A DNA stretch of 64,000 nucleotides from the NCBI RefSeq assembly GCF_002802915.1, contig NZ_PEBJ01000003.1, positions 248,001 through 312,000 of the forward strand. Reading direction: 5' to 3'. Shown piece after piece: positions 56,601 to 64,000 of the stretch (the stretch's first letter is position 1; every line of letters begins with the position of its first letter). The translations under genes were made by a program, and so were the position numbers. The notes below the pieces were generated by a model. That model was not told the origin of the DNA and made no database searches. It saw nothing but the letters and a program-made list of their open reading frames with translations. Source of the stretch: Bifidobacterium felsineum (GTDB lineage: Bacteria > Actinomycetota > Actinomycetes > Actinomycetales > Bifidobacteriaceae).

Positions 56601-59600
56601 GGGCGTTTTCCAAGGCGCATCCGATTCCGGCGTATACGCGCGCGATGATGCAATCACATTGCGTCCCAACACGGCCGCCACTGTGCCGGTGACGCAAAAC
56701 GATATTTCCGGGGACGACACGGATCTTACGGTGAGCGACAACATTGAAGCCCAAGGCATTGAGGGTGTCAGCGTGCAGGACAATATGATTGCGTTCACCA
56801 CTCCCCCAAACGCCACCACCGCATATATCGCCTACACGGTTCGAGACAAGGCCGGGCTTTCGGATACCGCCACACTCAGCGTGAACGTAGATCCCAATGC
56901 GCCGATAGAGCCTCCTACGGCATATGACTATCGCGTACCTTCAGCCGCCACTATCGATAAAAAGACCGTGGACGTCGACGTATCACAATGGATTGCCAAT
57001 CCTTCCGGCACAACCGATGAACTCAGCGTCGCCGTGCATCCCTCCGCCGCCGATCATGCGCGTGTCAAAGAAGGAAAGCACTCGACCATCATCACCGTTG
57101 ATCTCACCGCACAGGCACGAGCCGTACCGTATACGGTGACGAATACGACATACAACATCACTTCCACGGCATTCATTCAGGTGCCGGCCTATGGTGTGTT
57201 CCCTCCAACCCTGCGCCCCAAAGCACCCGAGCTCAAAGTCAACGCCCGAGAAACCATCCAAATCAACATCAATGATTATGTTCGCGTAGGCGCGGGAAAG
57301 GAACCATATATCGAAAGCGCCGATTCAGTCAGCGCCACCAAAGCATCAAATGCTGACCTCTATGTGAATAGCACCACGCTGAAATTCACCGCGGATAAGG
57401 ATTATGCCGGCCCGGCGTCAATCACCTTCACGGCGGTTGATGGCAAACCCGGATCATCCAAAACCAAGATCATCAATTCCGCGGTAATCACTCTGCAAAT
57501 CACAGTGGTCGGGCGAGATGTGCCGCCTCCCACATTTTCCTCACCCACCATTGACGTAGAAGCCGGCGCCGAGGCCAAAACCATTGATCTTACGGCACTG
57601 ACCCACTCACCTAGCGGCCTGTATGAAGACGAGAAGCAGTACTCGTACTCTGGCGGCACTTCCTCTGGACCAATCACATCCAGCCTGTCTTCATCCGGCT
57701 CCTTGAAGATTGCGGCACGGGTTGACGCAGACCCTGGTACCACAGCGTCAATACCCATAGCAATCAAGTACAGCAAAGGAACCGTGAACGCCGGCATTAC
57801 CGTGCGCGTCGCGGTATCCACACGTCCCCTTGCACGTATCAGCAACAAATCAGTTACCATCAAAGCCGGTTCCACCGCAACGGTGAACATGTTGGCCGAC
57901 GCCTACAATCCATTCCCGGAAACGGCATTAAGCGTCACCAACTGCCGAACCGACGACACGTCCAAACTGTCCGTCACCAGTTGTGGGTCATCAGGGACCA
58001 TTGTCATAGCCGCTGCAGCTGATATCGGGGCATCTTCCAATATGGTTCTGGTAGATGTGTCAGACGGCACCAAAACCAAAGAGCGTGAGGTTACCGGCAG
58101 CATCACTGTTTCCGTGATTGATAAGCCCGGCACTCCGTTGCTCTCCCCGATCGCCGGAGATCCGCAGAACGGTGCGGTGAATCTCAGCTGGACTCCCGGA
58201 TCGGCCAACGGCAGTCCGATTACCGACTACAAAGTGCAGTGGACGGGTGCCGGCACCGGCGAAAAATCCTGTGGAGCAGTGACAGCATGTCAAATCACAG
58301 GACTTACCAACGGCAACACCTATTCCTTCACCGTCAGCGCCAAAAACGAGGTTGGATGGTCCAAAGCATCCAACCCAGTCAGCGCGACGCCAGACAATGC
58401 ACCATCCGCTCCCACCAATGTTCAGGTGCAAGGCGGCAATAAACAGGCGACCGTAACTTGGAATCCCCCTGAAGGAGATTTCAGCGCAGTCGACAACTAC
58501 ACCGTCACCATCACAGGTGCGGGAGCCGCACAAAGCAAAGAGACCGGAGGAACAAATACACGAGCCACATTCGAGTTCAACAACAACGACATTACCGATG
58601 GCACGACCATAACGGCAACGGTCAAAGCACATAACAAGGCCAATTGGGGGCCAGAGTCCACGGCGTCCAGTCCGCAAAACATTTGGGGAGACCCAGATGC
58701 TCCTACCGTGACGATGACCAATGAAGACACCACGATAACCGTCATCGCAACGGCAAACGACAATCGCAATGCCGGGTGCATCAGTATCGCCATCTCCGGA
58801 GCGGCAAATGCCGATGTCTCATGCACAGATGGCACCGCAACGTTCACTGTGCCGGAAAGCGCACTCAACACGGAGGAGTTCACGGTCAAAGCCACGGTGC
58901 AGCCCAAGCTCAGCGCCGATCCGGCATCCGCACAAACGCAGATCAAGCCGTCGTACAGCGTCAAACCGCCTACGAATGTAAGTACCACCGTCAATGCGGA
59001 CCAGTGCACTGTCCAATGGTCCAAGCAGGGGCGAGCCCAATCATTCCAAGTGATCGCGAATGGCATCGGCACTGACACTGTATCCGGCAATGCAACATCA
59101 TATGCATTCACCATGAGCCCCTGGGCCACATGCAGTGGCGCCTCGGTCATGCAGACGTTCAACGGAACATCCAGCACACCGGCAACAGGCGGACCGGAGA
59201 CAGGAAAACCATACGTATATGAAGTACCGGTGGATATCACAGCACCGGACGAACTGCGTTGGGCAAACAATGAGCAGGTCATCAATGTCTCCGGCGGATC
59301 GGTCAATACCTATGGCAAAGACGCGACCATTCAAATCATCATTAACGACAAACCTTTCATCTGGATTCCCGGACGGCCTTTGGACGTTACTGGATTGCCA
59401 CGCGCGGACACATACACCTGGAGCGTTGCGGTAACCGGCAATAACGGTTTGCATGCCCTTGACAACACGGCACAAGGCGGCACCGTTCAAGGATCGCGTC
59501 CGGGGGACACTTCAACGGCCCCGATGTCACTGAGAGCATCCAGTCAGGTACGAACGCTTGCCGAACATCCCTGGATACTCGGTTTGGCCAATACACCTCA

Positions 59601-59604
59601 ATAA
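53653..59604 (+). CDS. fn3: giant membrane-anchored surface protein with Ig-like and FN3 domains
   Basis: A 1983-residue protein. A short basic N-terminus is followed by a membrane helix (about 29-52) that anchors it with the bulk outside. Residues ~55-400 have repeated VWV/VYGYRPSDG-type strands that may form a propeller-like domain. A long series of cadherin- or Big-like beta repeats follows to about 1490, with recurring patterns such as DGxTGTATFSYxISDG and NDxxGDDTDLT. Two clear FN3 domains lie at ~1491-1585 and 1586-1680 (SWTPGSANGSPITDYKVQW; TWNPPEGDFSAVDNYTV), with two weaker ones after. There is no LPxTG or C-terminal anchor. In B. longum the FN3 protein of this cluster is reported to bind TNF-alpha. 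The ATG at 53653 follows GGGGGAAAG. Confidence 0.9.
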   Translation: MAHSSHAHNRRRLNAITRRMPLFRQHTWLAPMLTLLALLALVAGAVIISSVTRQHVQLDDGTVWVTSFSHQKAARFNVKNQEADAGVSSSAPQFDIAQHNGNTILTEPGQATSIKASTVSTDEKTDVKANTLALNGGDTLAFINEQTGNVWAGPADQLDDLTPTTTAPQMKLGSGGRIAVTHEGTVYGYRPSDGMVLMLQEPNSSNPQELTSLSNGKQQTADSFTVIGDTPVITSGNTVIFNNRRITIDTVGTLMLQAPSTDGRQTTWVAAASPRGVAAVELKSDGKARFLATEGTGDPAQPVSLNGCVYAAWSQKARNYIRICGADASDDDFKTLESVNATSQLVFRTNHRLVVLNDVVNGNVWNPNSNTKVIKIQWNTIQTDHNTQDQSTNDSANNHRDFSKTCSAQSGQIQAENDQIGARAGSEQILDVLHNDEQTDCSVLTITKVSAVSGASITVSSIYDGRYLQMDASATSTGTATFSYDISDGRGQTSTAMVTVTLSDQGNHAPEQSDTPPEINVEQGASYTANALGSFTDPDGDPLTLISAAAQNSDQVQVSTRADGQLTFNTGAQAAGRVSVEVTVSDGEATGTGILYFSVKSANTLPAVIDPVTKATTPNTDTVIDLAPYVHGTSTRPAQLSQVDTPNGAVTTSNAADMSISFKASNPGTYYVPYTITQGPIPATGLARVEVLPVTGESAKPVAANDVALLGADNTAIVEPLANDVDPMGGILSVTTVSAAADSGIKVGLVSHKRVYITARQIPTRPTPISYTVANAAGTSTGTIVLQPPALAASNSAPKASNINTQVRTGGIVSVDVLNHVDYSDGTTVRLKNNLQYDKSTFKGLAFVSADTVRYQASQETGVFPITYTVEDNLGNVASATITITVHESNAESKAPPTPHNTEAQVAAGQKVRIPITLTGIDTDGDDDQLLGLGNKVPTLGRISEVGSDYLIYEAYPDSSGTDTFSYAVEDWTGQRAQAQIRVGVFQGASDSGVYARDDAITLRPNTAATVPVTQNDISGDDTDLTVSDNIEAQGIEGVSVQDNMIAFTTPPNATTAYIAYTVRDKAGLSDTATLSVNVDPNAPIEPPTAYDYRVPSAATIDKKTVDVDVSQWIANPSGTTDELSVAVHPSAADHARVKEGKHSTIITVDLTAQARAVPYTVTNTTYNITSTAFIQVPAYGVFPPTLRPKAPELKVNARETIQININDYVRVGAGKEPYIESADSVSATKASNADLYVNSTTLKFTADKDYAGPASITFTAVDGKPGSSKTKIINSAVITLQITVVGRDVPPPTFSSPTIDVEAGAEAKTIDLTALTHSPSGLYEDEKQYSYSGGTSSGPITSSLSSSGSLKIAARVDADPGTTASIPIAIKYSKGTVNAGITVRVAVSTRPLARISNKSVTIKAGSTATVNMLADAYNPFPETALSVTNCRTDDTSKLSVTSCGSSGTIVIAAAADIGASSNMVLVDVSDGTKTKEREVTGSITVSVIDKPGTPLLSPIAGDPQNGAVNLSWTPGSANGSPITDYKVQWTGAGTGEKSCGAVTACQITGLTNGNTYSFTVSAKNEVGWSKASNPVSATPDNAPSAPTNVQVQGGNKQATVTWNPPEGDFSAVDNYTVTITGAGAAQSKETGGTNTRATFEFNNNDITDGTTITATVKAHNKANWGPESTASSPQNIWGDPDAPTVTMTNEDTTITVIATANDNRNAGCISIAISGAANADVSCTDGTATFTVPESALNTEEFTVKATVQPKLSADPASAQTQIKPSYSVKPPTNVSTTVNADQCTVQWSKQGRAQSFQVIANGIGTDTVSGNATSYAFTMSPWATCSGASVMQTFNGTSSTPATGGPETGKPYVYEVPVDITAPDELRWANNEQVINVSGGSVNTYGKDATIQIIINDKPFIWIPGRPLDVTGLPRADTYTWSVAVTGNNGLHALDNTAQGGTVQGSRPGDTSTAPMSLRASSQVRTLAEHPWILGLANTPQ

Positions 59605-59678
59605 TCCGCGGCAATGACCGCAATCCAATAACCGCAACGAATCAGCATCAGTTTTTCGACCACATCATAGGAGACAAC

Positions 59679-60812
59679 ATGAGCGAGCATATCGATGACG
59701 CGACGCAGCTGTCAGACGCCACCCAATTATCAGACCGCACCCATTTGGGCCATATTCCTCACAGACCATTCATCCATTCCGACAAGTCCGTAGCTCCTGC
59801 AATTCCCGCCATGTCGGCTACAACGATCACCACCGGTCTGATGCCGCAGCCTTCACCGCAAATCGAAGCGTTCCAGCGCTCCTTCAATAATCTGGTCCGC
59901 AATATCTCACAGGTGGTCGTTGGGAAAACCAATCCCATCAAACAATGCGTCACTGCGTTGATGGTAGGCGGGCATGTGCTGCTCGAAGACAATCCCGGCA
60001 CCGGCAAAACACAGCTTGCCCGTGGTCTTGCGAATTCCATTGACGCCAGCTTCAAACGCATTCAGTTCACACCGGATCTTCTACCCTCCGACGTAGTGGG
60101 AATCACCTATTACGATCAGAAACACGGCGAATTCGAATTCCGTGACGGCCCTATCTTCGCGTCCATCGTTCTGGCTGACGAAATCAACCGCGCTTCGCCG
60201 AAGACTCAGTCCTCTCTGCTGGAAGTCATGGAAGAACAAAAGGTTACGGTAGATGGCCAGACGCATAACGTTCCTCAGCCGTTCATGGTAATCGCCACGC
60301 AGAATCCCATTGAGCAACTCGGCACATACGCTCTACCAGAGGCACAGATGGACCGGTTCCTCATGAAAACGTCCATCGGCTACCCCAGCCATGACGTTTC
60401 AATAGATATCCTCAAGCAAGTGGATGTCACTGATCGCGCACAGACCGTCTCACCGGTGCTGACGGGTAACGATGTGCTTCGTCTGCGCAAAACCGCCACC
60501 GGCATCTATGTGGATGATGCCATCCGCGAATACATCGTGCGTGTGGTCGAAGCGACCAGGCATAACGAGCGCATCACGGTAGGAGCCTCAATGCGCGGCG
60601 CGCTAGCGCTTACCCGTTGTGCCAGAATTTGGGCTGCCGCCGATGGCCGAGCCTACGTGATTCCGGATGATATCAGGGATCTTGCCGTACCGGTTCTCGC
60701 TCACCGCATCGTTCTCACTCCAGAGGCCACATTTGATGGCACTACAGCGGAAAATCTCATCGCGCAGACCCTCGAAGATGTTCCCGCCCCCACCGTGGGA
60801 ATGGGAGTCTGA
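59679..60812 (+). CDS. MoxR family AAA+ ATPase
   Basis: A 377-residue AAA+ ATPase, of the MoxR group that acts as a chaperone in assembling or switching on partner complexes. Walker A is DNPGTGKT at 104-111, Walker B VLADEIN with Asp167-Glu168, sensor 1 is ATQNP at 206-210 and the arginine finger region DRF at 225-227. The first 60 residues are an extra polar segment that starts with three hexapeptide repeats (DATQLS, DATQLS, DRTHLG), each with a Thr at the same place (9, 15, 21). AGGAGA precedes the ATG. MoxR genes are commonly paired with DUF58 genes, as here. Confidence 0.93.
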   Translation: MSEHIDDATQLSDATQLSDRTHLGHIPHRPFIHSDKSVAPAIPAMSATTITTGLMPQPSPQIEAFQRSFNNLVRNISQVVVGKTNPIKQCVTALMVGGHVLLEDNPGTGKTQLARGLANSIDASFKRIQFTPDLLPSDVVGITYYDQKHGEFEFRDGPIFASIVLADEINRASPKTQSSLLEVMEEQKVTVDGQTHNVPQPFMVIATQNPIEQLGTYALPEAQMDRFLMKTSIGYPSHDVSIDILKQVDVTDRAQTVSPVLTGNDVLRLRKTATGIYVDDAIREYIVRVVEATRHNERITVGASMRGALALTRCARIWAAADGRAYVIPDDIRDLAVPVLAHRIVLTPEATFDGTTAENLIAQTLEDVPAPTVGMGV

Positions 60813-60823
60813 AAGGTATTACG

Positions 60824-62050
60824 ATGACCACTCCGCTCGTTGCATCATCACGGTTACGCCGACGTGCTGGACGTCGGCTCAGCCGCGCCGCCCAGCACGT
60901 CAGACATGCTTTCAGCGCGTACGTCTCTCCTTGGGGATGGGCCATCGGCATTGCATCAATGGTCTGTCTTGCGCTTTTTCCACTCCTAGGATGGGTTGAA
61001 CTGCTGGTGTTCGGCATGATGACGGCAATGATGATGTTCTCTGCCGTCATCCTATCTCTGGGCAATACTCGCTTTGAAGCGCATATCGGCGCTTCACAAC
61101 GCCGTGTGACCGTTGGCGACTGCGTGAATATCAATGTCGAAATAAGCAATACCGGCAAAACCGCAACGACCAATGCCCACGGCGATCTGCCCATTGGACA
61201 GGCCCATGAGCGTTTTACCATTCCAATGCTTGCCTCCGGTCAATCCAAACACACCGAACTGGCGTTCCGCACCATTACTCGAGCGGTGCTTCCCATTGGG
61301 CCCTTGCATATTCGCAAAGGCGATCCCTTTGGTTTTATTCGTCATGAAAAGCAGTTGGCTGAGCAGGTCACCGTGTTCATTCATCCCAAAACCGTGCGTC
61401 TTAGCGCACTGAATGCTGGCATTCCAAGAGATTTGGAGGGCCAACCATCAGGCCAGATCGTTGATGATGACCTTGATTTCTATGGTCTTCGTGAATATAC
61501 GCCAGGTGATGATGTACGCAATGTGCACTGGTTGAGCTCCGCGAAAACCGGCTCGCTGATGATTCGTCAGTATGAAGCCACGAGGCGCACCGATACATCG
61601 TTGACTCTCGACATCAATCCCGATGACTATGCCTCGGCTGAGGAATTCGAAATAGCCGTTTCCGCTCATGCCTCAATCGGTGTCCAATGTCTGGTTCAAA
61701 ACAGGCCGGTCTACACGCATGCCGGTCAATCATGCAACCGTCCACGCAATGCCATGGAATTGCTCGATGAGGCCAGTGGCATCGTGCCTAACCGAGAAGA
61801 TCCGCCGAATCTTGCCGATAGCACACTGAGGCATGCGCCGGATGCTTCGTTCTATTGCTTCACCGTAGGCTCGATGAAAGCCATTGACCTTGTCAAACGG
61901 ATGACCAAGGCACTCCCCCGCTCCTCACGATGCGTTGTACTGCAAGTCTGTTCTGGAGCCAATCGCGTCATTAGGCAGTTCAGCAATTTTACGCTGGCCA
62001 CCGTTGGAGAACTTGACGACCTGCCCATTATCATGGAGGCGCTCGCATGA
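60824..62050 (+). CDS. DUF58 domain membrane protein
   Basis: A 408-residue protein with two membrane helices near the N-terminus (about 38-56 and 58-80), then a cytoplasmic or outer beta-rich region and the DUF58 core. The family hallmark FYGLREYTPGDDVRNVHWLS followed by SAKTGSLMIRQYE lies near 215-250. The region after it may adopt a von Willebrand A-like fold. The exact function of DUF58 is unknown; it is the usual partner of MoxR ATPases. AAAGG lies before the ATG, 11 bases after the MoxR stop, and its own stop overlaps the next start (ATGA). Confidence 0.92.
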   Translation: MTTPLVASSRLRRRAGRRLSRAAQHVRHAFSAYVSPWGWAIGIASMVCLALFPLLGWVELLVFGMMTAMMMFSAVILSLGNTRFEAHIGASQRRVTVGDCVNINVEISNTGKTATTNAHGDLPIGQAHERFTIPMLASGQSKHTELAFRTITRAVLPIGPLHIRKGDPFGFIRHEKQLAEQVTVFIHPKTVRLSALNAGIPRDLEGQPSGQIVDDDLDFYGLREYTPGDDVRNVHWLSSAKTGSLMIRQYEATRRTDTSLTLDINPDDYASAEEFEIAVSAHASIGVQCLVQNRPVYTHAGQSCNRPRNAMELLDEASGIVPNREDPPNLADSTLRHAPDASFYCFTVGSMKAIDLVKRMTKALPRSSRCVVLQVCSGANRVIRQFSNFTLATVGELDDLPIIMEALA

Positions 62051-64000
62051 CCAACGTTGTTTCGCAATCCTCTTTCAATGCCACATCCGTCACAGGGTCA
62101 TGGGCCAATGCCACCCATTCGGTGGTCTGGATGACTCGCGGAGATCAGCACGGATTCAACAGCACTCAGCGACTATGGCCAAAGCATTTCATGAGTCTTG
62201 CAATCATTCTGCTGCTCATGTGGATTGCGCAATCCAATCTTCTTGATGTGTATGGCACCCCGATGGCATGGATGGCGGCAGCACTCCCCTCCGCGGTCTT
62301 GGGAACGCTTATCGCGCTCGCCGGTCAGGTACCTGTGCTGAGACTATGGTGGCAACTTGTTTTCCTTGCCACGTCACAGTTCATCATTGGACCGGTCATA
62401 GCACTCAACTCCACCGCCATCGCCCACGTTATTCCCAGTCTCGAGACCCTGAGCCAGGGGTGGAATGCAACGTTCGGATCTTTCAAATACCTTATTTCCA
62501 TTGAGCCTCCCATCGGTGCTGCAGATGGCAGTCTGATGGCTGCATGGACCATAGGACTATGGCTTTCATTCCTCGCAGGATTGTTCGTCTTCAACCCAAA
62601 TACATGGCTTGCCCTGCTCAGCACGCTGCCGCTTGGCGCGGCGATGGCCGTATGCGCGCTGTTGGGCACCAGCACGGGATGGCATCGAATTGCTAGTGGC
62701 ATGGCGTTCACCATAGTGCTAATCGTGTGGATGTCATGGCGATTGGGATTCATGGAATGGGGACGTTGGCTCTCCGCGCTCATCATCGTGTTAATCGCCA
62801 TGGCAACGGCACTTGCCGGCACCTGGTTCATTCCGCAACATCGCTTGGTGCTGCGAGACCTCTATGACCCGCCAATCAGTCCGTATGACTATACAAGCCC
62901 ATTAAGCGGCATGCGCTCCTACATTAAAGACCACAAGGACGATGTGCTGCTCACCGTCAAGAACCTTCCAGCTGGCACCCCAGTCAGATTGGCGGTAATG
63001 GACCGCTTTGATGGTTCGGTTTGGAATCTTTCCGATTCCACCGAGGCCGCGGATTCCTCAAACTACCGTAGAATCGGCACATCAATCGCCACCGACGAAC
63101 ATGGCAAATCGTTTACCGCAACGTTTACCGTGCATAACGGCCTCAACGATACCTGGCTGCCCTTGGCTGGAGCAGCAACAAGCGTGCGATTCTCCGCGCA
63201 TAATGATGCGGATACGTTCTATTACAACAGCGGCACGGATTCCGCGATCTTTTCCTCCGGCACCAGGAACGGCATGACATACACCGAGTCGGGCATTATT
63301 CCCGCGAATCCCAGCAATACCACCGTCAGCAAAGCGCCGGCCGCGCACATCAGTCAACCTCCTGCGCAGGATGTGCCTGATTCCGTGAGCAAATTCGCCA
63401 CTGCGATTGCCGGCGGTCAGGCATCCGGTGGCGCCGCAGCCCAGGCATTAGCCACCACGCTGAAGGATTCAGGTTGGTTTTCCCACGGGCTGCAGGGCGA
63501 TTATCCTTCTCAGGCCGGGCACGGCAACTATCGCATCAATAAGCTGTTGTCTGGCACTGCGATGGTGGGCGATTCCGAACAATACGCTTCAGCTATGGCA
63601 TTGATGGCACGCGAATTGGGGCTGCCTTCACGTGTGGTTATGGGATTCCTTCCCAAAGATGATGATGGCAGCATTTCCGACGCGCGAACGACAATCGCAT
63701 CCGACCACGCCACGGAAATCGAATTCACCGGCAACGACATCGCCGCGTGGGTGGAAATCAAACTCAAAAATCTTGGCTGGGTGGCCTTCTACCCCACTCC
63801 CAAAGAGACCAAACTTCCTGATGCTGATCAGAATCTTACGCCGCCGAATCCTCAGACCTTGGTCCGTCAGCCACCGGTGCCACTCACCGACCCATTGCGA
63901 GACCAAGCACAGGCAAAAGGCCAAAGCTCGCTCTCCGGAGCGGATGCCGACGACCAAGCAACTAATCCCATATGGATTCGGTTCTGGAGCACGGCCCGAA
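62047..64000 (+). CDS. tgm: transglutaminase-fold membrane protein, catalytic residues lost (partial)
   Basis: The first ~651 codons of a gene that runs past the window end. It starts MTNVVSQSSF in a four-base overlap with the DUF58 gene. Five to six membrane helices cover roughly residues 45-260, then an outer domain carries a transglutaminase core at about 480-590. The core pattern MVGDSEQYASAMALMARELG has Ser510 where active enzymes have the catalytic Cys, and DIAAWVEIKLKNLGWVAFYP has Ala567 where the His is expected. The fold is therefore kept but the peptidase/transglutaminase chemistry seems lost. After the core a Pro-rich linker leads toward an expected further membrane helix beyond the window. 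TgpA-like membrane proteins share this layout. Confidence 0.88.
   Translation, partial: MTNVVSQSSFNATSVTGSWANATHSVVWMTRGDQHGFNSTQRLWPKHFMSLAIILLLMWIAQSNLLDVYGTPMAWMAAALPSAVLGTLIALAGQVPVLRLWWQLVFLATSQFIIGPVIALNSTAIAHVIPSLETLSQGWNATFGSFKYLISIEPPIGAADGSLMAAWTIGLWLSFLAGLFVFNPNTWLALLSTLPLGAAMAVCALLGTSTGWHRIASGMAFTIVLIVWMSWRLGFMEWGRWLSALIIVLIAMATALAGTWFIPQHRLVLRDLYDPPISPYDYTSPLSGMRSYIKDHKDDVLLTVKNLPAGTPVRLAVMDRFDGSVWNLSDSTEAADSSNYRRIGTSIATDEHGKSFTATFTVHNGLNDTWLPLAGAATSVRFSAHNDADTFYYNSGTDSAIFSSGTRNGMTYTESGIIPANPSNTTVSKAPAAHISQPPAQDVPDSVSKFATAIAGGQASGGAAAQALATTLKDSGWFSHGLQGDYPSQAGHGNYRINKLLSGTAMVGDSEQYASAMALMARELGLPSRVVMGFLPKDDDGSISDARTTIASDHATEIEFTGNDIAAWVEIKLKNLGWVAFYPTPKETKLPDADQNLTPPNPQTLVRQPPVPLTDPLRDQAQAKGQSSLSGADADDQATNPIWIRFWSTAR

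Overview
The window looks like a chromosomal segment of a Bifidobacterium, most likely the B. longum/B. breve group. This is inferred from high G+C coding sequence, actinobacterial gene sets (AdnAB, prfB-ftsEX-smpB, a kinase/FN3/MoxR/DUF58/transglutaminase operon), a GH42 beta-galactosidase beside a CUT1 sugar transporter with a LacI regulator, and the absence of any plasmid, phage or IS signal. No rRNA, tRNA, CRISPR array or transposase was seen. No database search was possible, so species naming rests on family knowledge.

Layout. 0.2-2.7 kb: a minus-strand YtrA-type GntR regulator, ABC ATPase and ABC membrane protein, with a palindromic operator lying on the promoter. 2.8-9.5 kb: a MATE exporter and a complete peptide ABC transporter whose binding-protein gene is separated from the permease/ATPase genes by a perfect 25-bp stem. 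9.7-10.4 kb: type III pantothenate kinase (coaX). 10.4-19.2 kb: a beta-galactoside utilisation locus with two paralogous sugar-binding lipoproteins, a GH42 beta-galactosidase, two CUT1 permeases and a divergent LacI regulator. No ATPase is encoded there, so a shared one is presumably used. 19.2-21.9 kb: an RluA-family pseudouridine synthase and glmS. 22.1-26.2 kb: a polar amino acid ABC transporter with two tandem binding lipoproteins.

26.3-43.7 kb is mostly housekeeping on the minus strand: smpB, a coiled-coil CHAP peptidoglycan hydrolase, ftsX, ftsE with a long tail, prfB, a 43-residue membrane protein, def, glmM, a TauE-type permease, pepN, RNase J, dapA, dapB and an MFS transporter. The CHAP hydrolase beside ftsEX suggests FtsEX-controlled cell-wall cleavage at division. 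Two long inverted repeats (32.3 and 34.7 kb) and a terminator-like leader just before pepN are not explained by the genes.

43.9-52.1 kb: the two overlapping subunits of an AdnAB-type helicase-nuclease for double-strand break resection. 52.2 kb to the window end, on the plus strand: a membrane Ser/Thr kinase, a ~2000-residue surface protein with FN3 domains, a MoxR AAA+ ATPase, a DUF58 protein and a transglutaminase-fold membrane protein cut by the window edge. This last operon holds the most interesting signals: the transglutaminase fold has lost its catalytic Cys and His, the MoxR protein starts with three threonine-bearing hexapeptide repeats, and the kinase is of the non-RD type with an FN3-like outer domain.
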